Part shown: positions 54,801 through 63,800 of the stretch, piece after piece
Numbering within the stretch: position 1 is the first letter of the stretch
Layout: the number at the start of each line of letters is the position of its first letter
Assembly (NCBI RefSeq): GCF_030410485.1
Contig: NZ_JAUHHC010000004.1
Coordinates: forward strand, 632,128 to 696,127
DNA length: 64,000 nucleotides
Origin: Roseateles violae
GTDB taxonomy: Bacteria; Pseudomonadota; Gammaproteobacteria; Burkholderiales; Burkholderiaceae_C
Direction of reading: 5' to 3'
Notes under the pieces: generated by a model
The model's input: only the letters and a program-made list of their open reading frames with translations
What the model was told of the DNA's origin: nothing
Databases searched by the model: none
Made by a program: the position numbers and the translations under genes

Positions 54801-57800
54801 GGCCGGCGCCGCCGAGCTGGGCCGCGGGGTCGCGCAGCCGGCCCTTCAGATCGAGGAAGTCGTCGGCGCCGGCCTGCGCCAGCAGACGCGTGCCGGAGGT
54901 GAGCGCGATCGTCGTCGCGCCATGCGTCAGCGTGTGCGTGCCCTTGTCGAGGTTGGCCGGATCGATCGCGATCGCCAGGTCGTTGTGTGCGTTCGCCGGC
55001 GTGCTCGCCAGGCGGATGCGCTGGTCGTCGAGGCGGATCACATAGTAGGTGGCGCCGTCGACGAGATTGCCGAGCGGCGCGGCCGCCGGGCTGGCGTGGT
55101 AGACCACCGCGTCGCCGGTCTCGAGCAGCTGCGGCGTGCTGAACGCGAACAGCGGACCCTGCACGACGTCCACCGACAGGTGCTTCTTCGCGCCGGGGTT
55201 CTGCGCGTCGTAGCCTATCGTGCCCTGCTGCGCATCGAGGACGAGATCGCGCGTGCGGATCAGCGTCGTGCGCCCGGCTATGAACTGGTCGCGCGCGGTG
55301 GCGGCGACGATATCGCCGGTCAGCGCGGTGATGCGCGTCCTGCCGATCGGGTTCTCGATCGTGCCGTTGAGCACGATGTCGGGTGCGAAGCCCAGCTGGG
55401 TATTGAGGTTCTGGACCACCACATCGGTCGGCGCAACCGTGCGGCGCAGATCGAAGGTCAGGCTGGCGTCGCGATCGTCGCCATGGGCCTGCAGGTCGAC
55501 GAAGGCATTGCTGGCGCCGCCGACACTGATGTTGTTGATCTGCAGCCGGCGCGTCGACAGATTGGTGATGGTGATGCCGCTGAAGGTGTCCGCGAACTGG
55601 AACAGCGCGCGGAAATCGGTGGCGCTCGGATCGGCGAGGTCGTTCTGGATCTTGTTCGAGATGAACAGGGCCTGGCCACCGACCGCCGCGGGCGTCGGCA
55701 CGTCGCCGACGATCGCGTCGCCGTTGGCAGCGATGGTGACCGTGGTGCCGATGGCCTTGACGACATTGCCGTTGGCGTCGATCAGCACCTCGGGGCTGGG
55801 GCCGGCGGAGATCTCGACATCGGCGTCCCAGCGGATATTGCGGATCTGCTCGGAAACATCGCTGACGTTCGTGTCGTCCGCCTGCACCAGCAGCGCGAGC
55901 GCCGTGTAGTTCTCGTTGACGCCGGCGCCGGTGGCGTCGCTGTCACTGCCATCGATGCGGCGCAGCGGCGTGTCCGCATTCGAGCGCGGCGCGGTCTGGA
56001 CGCGCGCGCCATCGCGCGCCAGGACGAGGTCGCTCAGCTTGGTGCTGTTGCCACCGGTCTCGATCGGGATCGGGATGAAGGCGATCGGAATCGCCAGCGT
56101 GTCGCGGTCGACATGGGCGTCGCGGTGGAAGGCGCCGATGTCCACGCCCCGCGTGCTGCGAATGCGGGCGTCGGTGTCGATCAAGCTGGTGACCGTCGAC
56201 TTCGTGTCGACGTTGGCGTCGGAGATGGCGACCGCGACGAAGCCGCCGGCCAGCGCGAAGCTGTGCACATAGGTCTGCAGATGCGACACCTGCGCATTCA
56301 AGGTCAGCGTGTCGGCATCGATCTGGGCGCGCTGTCCAACGGAGGTGGTGGTGCTGCTGGTGACGCTGGTGGTGGCGCTGGCGTTCGAGCCGGCGCCCAC
56401 GCCACCGCCCTCGGCCTGGGCGTAGACATGGGTGTCCATCGACGAGTCGGACAGGATCGCGACATGGCCGCGCGACTTGAGGACGGCGTCGTCGGCCACG
56501 GAGGCCTTGCTGATATTGACGACATCGACGCTGTCCGCGTCCTTCATGGCCGAGATGCCGCCGCCGCCGACGGCCGACACATAGGCCGTGCCCTTGCTGA
56601 CCGAATGCGTGGCGACCGTGATGCCGGTTTCGGCATCGACGCGCGCGGCGCCGATGGAAGCCTGGGCGTCGTTGATGATGGTGAGCCGGGCCGTCGGCAG
56701 ATTGATCGCCAGGCCGCCGCCGGCGCCGAAGTCGACGCTGGCATGCGAGGCGCCGTCGCCGGGGGGCGGCGACAGCAGCCGCAGCGAGGTGCCGCCCTGC
56801 CCCAGCAGCTTGTGGCTGCCGCCGGGCAAGGGGCCGGCGAGGTCGATGTGCAGCGACTGCGTGCCGCCGGTGCCGGCCAGCTCGACGCCCGCGCCGCCGA
56901 AGGCGTGCGTGCCGCTGCGCCCGATGTCGTTGACGTTCAGCACGGCGCCGCCGGGCGTGGCCGCGAGCTGGAATTTGGCGCCATCGCTGTTGACGACGTA
57001 ATAGGTCGTGCCGGCCTGCAAGGCACCGAGCGTCTGGCGCACCAACTGGTGCTGCACGCCGGCGCCGCCGGACTTGTCGGGTGTCAGCGGGATCGCCGTG
57101 CCGCGCAAGGTGGCCGCGTGGTTGGCCTCGTTGGCCAGCACGTCGCCGGCGATGCTGAGCGTGTTGCCGCTGACGCTCTGGATCGTCAACGTTCTGTTGT
57201 TGTTGGCCGTGCCGGTGATGAGGATCTGCTGGCCCGCGGCAAAGCCGTCTGCGGCCCAGTTGCCGCCGTCGTTGCGCACGATGGTGTCGGCCGCGTTGTT
57301 GACCTGGTTGAAGCTGACGCTGCTCAGCGCGGCATAGCTGGGCAGCAGCTGGATCTTGTTGGCGTCGACCGCCAGCGTGTAGTAGCTCGCGCCATTGGTC
57401 AGGCCGCCGATCGCGGCGCCGTTGCTCACATAGGTGACCTTGTTGCCGGTGGCATAGCCCGAACCGCCGACATAGTTGCCGTCGGCGTCGAAGCGGGCGA
57501 GATAGAGGCTGTCGTTGTTGACGGTCAGCAGCGCCGGGCTGCCGGCCTTGATGTTGTCGTCGCTGTCATGAACACCATCGGTGTCGACCTGGACGCTGTT
57601 GAAGACGGTCGGCGCCGGCGCGACATAGCTCACGGCCTGGCCATTGCTGAAACCGCCGAGATGGATGAAGTTGTCGGCGGTGACGGTCGACGGCGATGTC
57701 GACGGGTCGAATCCTGTCGGCGCGGCGTTGGCGGCCGCCTGGGTCGTGAACAGCTTGACCGTGCGCTCGTCCAGCACGCGTACGAAGTAGGTGCTGTTCG

Positions 57801-60800
57801 GATTCAGGCCGATGCCTGCGGTCGATCCCGGGTCGTAGCGCACGGCGTCGCCGGTGGCGAAGCCATGGGGCGCCGCGAAGCGGATCACGTCGCGCGCCGC
57901 GTCGACGCCGACACCCGGATCGATCAGCGAGCCGGTGTCGGCGGATCCGGCGCCGAAGGTGGCGCCCAGTTGCACGCGGTTGCCGTCGATGACGATGACC
58001 CGGTAGCTGCGATCGGACTGCAGCGCGCCACCGGCGGTCTGCACCGGCGCATTGCCGTTGGGGTCGTAGGTCACCACGTCGCCGGTGCCCAGGCCGTGCG
58101 CGACGAAGCGGATGGTGTCGCCGGTGATGTCGATGTCGTTGGCCGGCTGGAAGGTGTCGCCCAGCGTGACGCCACCGGTGTCGGTCTGCGCCAGGATGTC
58201 GGCCAGCACGTCGACGCGGCCGCCGGCAAGCACCGTGGCGGCGTCGCCGATGGTGGCACGCACGGTGGGCGTGATCAGGCCGCTGTTCGTGATCGTGCCA
58301 ACGGCGATGCCGCCGATGGCCACGCCCTTGGTCGACACATTGGCCGCGGCACGATGCGATTCGGCATCGAGCTTGACGTCGCCGCCGGCGCTCACGGCGC
58401 TGCCCTGCCCGATCGAGGCCGTCACCACCGGCGTCAGCAAGGCGGTCGCCGAGGAACCGACGCCGGCCCCGAAGCCGCCCGAGCCCAGGCCGACATTGAC
58501 TTGACCCTGGCTGGTGCTGGTGGCGAGAAGCCGGACGTCGCCGACGGTGTCGATGGTGGCGGACTGCCCGATGGTCGCGGAGACGGCGTGCGTATCGAGC
58601 ACCACGGTCTCGGCCTTGACGGCCGAGAACAGCAGGCCGAGACCGACGCTGGTCTCGGTGGACGAAGGCTTGGTCGTTGCCGCTGCGTCGAGCAGCAGCG
58701 AGGCGGCATCCAGCACGGCGCCATCGCCGACGGTGGCGCGCGTGGCGCCGCCGACGCTCGACTCGACATGCATGATGTTGACGGTCAGGCCGGAGATGCT
58801 GACGCCGGTGGCGCTGGCCGTGCTGAGGTCGGTGCTGCTGGCGCGTGCCTCGACGGCGGCGTTCTTGTCGGTCACGCGCGCCGTCCCGCCGATGCGGGCC
58901 AACACCGACGCCTCCGGCGTCACCCTGGAGACCGGCGCGATGCCGCCGCCGGCATACAAGCCGATGCTGATGGCCAGCGCCTCGGTGTTTGCGCTGTTGT
59001 CGCCGTTCGCATGCAGCGCGACCGCCTGGGCGCGCGACACCGTGCCGTCCATGCTGGCCTGCGTGCCGCCTGCGACGGTGGCGGTGAGCCGGGAGGCGGC
59101 GACGCCGATGCCACCGCCCGAGCCGACATCGGATTTGGCGTGGGCCTTGTTGCTGGCCTTGGCATCGACCAGCAGCGTGCCCGCCGTGGCCACGCTGGCG
59201 CTGGCGCCGACGCTGGCCGACACGCCGGCCGTCGACGTGACCTCGGCCGTGGCGCCGGTGACGCTCAACGCGATGCCGCCGGCGATGCTGACCGACACAT
59301 TCACCGCTTCGGCGGTGTTGGTGGCCTCGGCCGAGACGGTGACGTCGGACGCCGACAGCAGGTCGCCATTCATCGTGGCGCCGGTGGCGCCGCGCACATG
59401 GGCTTCGGGCAGCATCACCGTGATGCCGGCGAACAAGCCGCCCGCGCCGCCGCGGGCCGAGGCCTCGGCGCTGTTGTTCGCGCTGGCATCGACCGTCAGC
59501 GCGCCGGACAGGCGGAGCTGCGCGTCGTCGCCGACGCTCGCCATGGTCGTCGTCTGCGCGGTGATGTCGGCGTTGGCGGACACACCGGCACCGCTGGCGA
59601 GGAAGCTGGCGGCAAAGGAGAACACGTCGGCCACGGCGCTGTTGTCCGCCTGGGCCAGGACGTCGAGGTCGGCCGCCTCGATCGCGGCCCCGGCGCCGAT
59701 GCTGGCAGCGGTGGCGCTGCCGATGAAGGCTTCCTGCTTGACCGCGCTGACCGAGAGCAGGCCCGACAGGGCCAGTCCCAGCGTGCTGCCGTCGACGGTG
59801 TTGGCCGCCTTGGCCGACACCGACACGTCGCCGGCGCTTACGTGCGCGCCGGCACCGATGCTGGCCGTGGTGTCGCCCTCGATCGTGGCGTCGACGAGCA
59901 CGACATTGATCGCGACCCCGACACCGGCCGCCACCCCGGTGGTGGAGGCGGTGGCATGCGACGTACTTTGGGCGTCTATCGACACTTCGCCGCTGCCGGC
60001 GGAGACGCTGGCGCCGTCGCCGACGAAGGCGCGCGTCGAGCGCTCGATCAAGCTGCTGGAGCGCACACCGGCGCCGGCCGCCAGGCCGATGGCGACGACG
60101 TCGGTCTCGGGCGTGGCGATATTGTGCGAATCGGCCAGGATGTCGAGGCCGCTGGAGATGATGGTCGACTGGCCGGTCGCGCCGGCCAGCGTCGCGCCGG
60201 CGATCGTGACCTCGGAGACCACCGCGGCGACGCCGACGGTGCCGGCGGCCGCGCCGACGGTCAGCGCATCGATGTCGGCGCTGGATGTGCCGTGCACGCG
60301 GACCCGGTGGCCGAGGGCGCTCAGCGTCGACGCATCGACCAGGGCCTGCGTGGTGCCGGCGATGGTGGCCTGCGACAGGCCCACCGCGGCCGAGGCCGTG
60401 ACCGACACGGCGGCCACCGCGCTCTTGGTCGTGACCGTGGGCAGGTCGTGCGCGGTGACGGCGATGTCGCCGCCCAGGGCCGTCACGGTGGAGCGGCCGA
60501 TCGAAGCGTTGACGTCGTCGTGGATGTCGTTGCTGGCCACCAGCACACCGACCGCAATGCCGACGGCGCCGCCGGCCACCGCCACCGAGGCGTTGACCGC
60601 CGAGATCGTGGCCGTGTCGTCGGCCAGCACGCTGACCCCGCCGGCGCTGCGCACCGATGCATCCAGGATATGCGCGTCGACCACATTGCCGATGCTGTTG
60701 GTGGCGGCCACGCCGGCGCCGGCAATGGCGCCGCTGCCGATGGCGCCGGCGATGGCCAGCGAGGCTGCCACCGACACGGCCTCGATGCTGGCGTTCTCGA

Positions 60801-63800
60801 CGGCGGTGATGGCAACGTCGCCCGTCCTGGCCTCGACGCCGGCGTCGGCTATATAGGCCGAGACCTGGTTGTCGACCGAGTTGTTGGCCACGGAAACGCC
60901 CACCGAGACGGCGACGGCCCCGAAGGCGGCGAAGGCACCGGCCACCGCGACCGCCGCGGTGTCGGCCTGGATCTGCGACAGGTCGCTGGCGTGCAGATCG
61001 ACCGAGCTCGCCGAGATCCCGCCGGCGCCGCTGCCGTCGATATAGGCGGCCACATCGGTGCTGATGCGGTTGTCGCTGGCCACGCCGGCACCGGCGGCCG
61101 CGGCGGAGGCCAGCGAACCGGCGGCGACGGCCACCGAGCCGGTGAACACGAAGGCGTCGACGGACTGCTGCCCATTGGCCACCATCGCCAAGGCGCCGCC
61201 GGCCCGGATGCTGCTGTCCTCGGCGAAGGCCTTGACCTCCAGCGGTGCGCTGTTCAGGTTGACCAGCTTCCACAAGGTCGAGTCGGAGAAATCGCCCTGC
61301 ACCGCGGTGACCTGCCGCCACAGCTTCAGGTCGCTGTAGTCCTGCGTGGCCAGGCTGCCGGCCGACAGGGGGCTGCTGCCGAAATACTCGAACACCGCGT
61401 CCTCGGCCGCGCCGCCCACGCCCGCCAAGCGCTTGACACGGTCGCCGGTATTGACCTGGCCGCTGCTGCTGGACGTGGTGAAGTCGAACTGCACCACCAG
61501 CGGGTCGCCGAGGTACTCGTACACGTCGCCGGCGCGCGGCCCGTCGCTGACGAGCACGGTCGCACCGGTGCCGAGCGCGAGCACGTTGTCGCTGCTGGTG
61601 TAGCTGTGCGGCACGCTGATGTGGTTCTGCGTGCCGATGTAGTTGCGCGCCAGGCCGACGCCCAGCGAGGCCCCGATGCCGCCGACCGAGCCGCCGACAC
61701 CGACGCCGATCGCGGCGGAGACGATGATGGCGTCGATGCTGGACTTGTTCTCGGCGCGCAGCGCCACGGCGCCCGACGCGGTGAGGCTGGCCTGCGACAG
61801 ATAGGCGTCGGTGCGGCCGAGGATGACGTTCTCGGCCAGCGCACCGGCGCCGGCCACGCCGATGCCCACGGTGCCGGCGGCACCGAGGGCCACCGAGGCC
61901 GCGGCCGACACGGCCCGGATCGTGGCCACATCTTCAGCGTCCAGCCGGATGTCGCCCTGCGTGGCGTGCACCGTGGCGCCGCTGACCGTCGCCAGCACGC
62001 TGTTGTTGATCGTGTTCTGGGCCAGGGCCACGCCGATCGAGACGCCCACGCCCACGGTCCCCGCGCCGATGCCAATGGCGACCGCGCCGGCAAAGGCGCT
62101 GATCGTCGAGCGATCGTCTGCCGTCAGGTCGACGCTCGAGGCCTCGATCACGGCGCCCGCGCCGCCGATGGCGCTGCGGACATCGGCGGCGATGCGGTTC
62201 TCCGAGAACACGCCGGAGCCGGCAATACCCACGCCCACATTGCCCGCGCCCACCGCCGCCGAACCCGCGAACACGATGGAATCGATGTTCTGGCGTGCCA
62301 GCGAGTCGAGCCGCAGCTCGCCAGCGGCGATGACGCTGCTGCCGCTGAGGTAGGACCGCACCTCGATCGGGCTCGGATCGGAACCCGGCTCCCAGCCGAT
62401 GAAATTGCGCGCCACCGAGACGCCGATGGCCGCGCCGACGCCGACCTGGCCGACCCCGACCGCGATGGACAGCGAGAGGACGACGGAGGAGATGTTGATC
62501 GTGCTGACCGCGCTCAGCGAGACGTCGCCGGCGCTGTGCAGCACGCTGTCCTCGGCGAAGGCATTGGTCGTACCCAGGATGACGTTCTGCGCCACCGCGC
62601 CGGCGCCGGCGAGGCCGATGCCGACCGTGCCCAGGCCGATGGACACCGAGCCAGCGGCCGACAGCGCCTCGATCGAGCCCTTGCTGACGCTCACCGTCAG
62701 CGGCGCGCCGATCGCGCTCGTGCGCTCGAGCACGAAGGTCTGGCCGTCCGGCGCCACCACCAGCCAGTTGCTGCCCGGCACCGACTCGGAAACCTTCAGC
62801 TTGTCGACCCGCAGCCAGTGCGAGGCATCCGCGTAGTTCTGCGTGGCGAGATTGGCGTTCTTGCCGTCGTTGTCGCTGCCGACATAGCGGTAGACGCCGG
62901 CGGCCGTCTTCACCGTCGTGCCGTCGCTCAGGTTGTAGAGGCTGCGCAGCGACTGGCCGTCGGTGCCGCCGGCCGGTGGCGTCAGCGGGATCGCCACCGG
63001 CGTGTCGGCCTTGGCGTTCGCCTCCGAGCTCGCGAGCTCGATCACCTTGGCACTGACATTGATGACGTAATAGGTCTGTCCGCTGACCAGCCCGCCGATG
63101 GCCGGGCCGCCCTTGGCGTCGTAGAGGACCTTGTCGCCGGTGGCATAGGGATGCGAGGCGTCGAAGACGAGCTGCTTGCCGTTCTGCACGCTGCCGATGT
63201 CGATGCGCCCGCTTTCGGGCGTCAGCATCGCCTCGGGTGTGACCGACTCGGTGACGGCCAGCGGCGCCATGCCGGCGGCCTGCAGGGCCGCGTCCATGGC
63301 CGCGCGCAGCCGGCCCAGCAGCAGCGCGTCGCCCTTGGCGTCCTGCGTGGCCTCGTTGAGCGCCGCGGTCTCGCCGATGTCCTGGTCGGCCGTCGCCGCG
63401 TCCGCCAGTTCGTCGGCGGTCAGCAGGCCGCCGAGGTTCACGTCGAACAGGTGCCGGCCCTGCTGCAGCGCGGTGATCGTGAGGTCGCCGGACGAGCTAC
63501 TGACGCCGCTGTCGGCATCGCGGATGAAGGCATCGACGTGGTTGTCGATCTCGTTGAAGGCCAGCGACAGGCCGATCGATATCGCCGCGCCCACCTCGGC
63601 GCCGAAGCCCACGGCCACCGAGGCCGCACCGGCGATGGACTTGATGCCCGGCGAGTCGTCGGCCAGGATCTGCACGCTGCCGGCGCGGATGCCGGCGCTT
63701 CCATCGCGGTCGATGAAGGCCAGGGTATCGAGAGCGATCTTGTTCTCGGCATAGCTGCCGGCACCGCTCAGCGCGATGCCGACCTCGGTGCCGCCGCCGA

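Noticed and set aside
57566-61321. Second minus-strand frame of about 1,250 codons inside the giant gene
   Set aside because: Arg/Gly/His-rich out-of-frame reading of the solenoid repeats; the main frame is open throughout and carries the family text.
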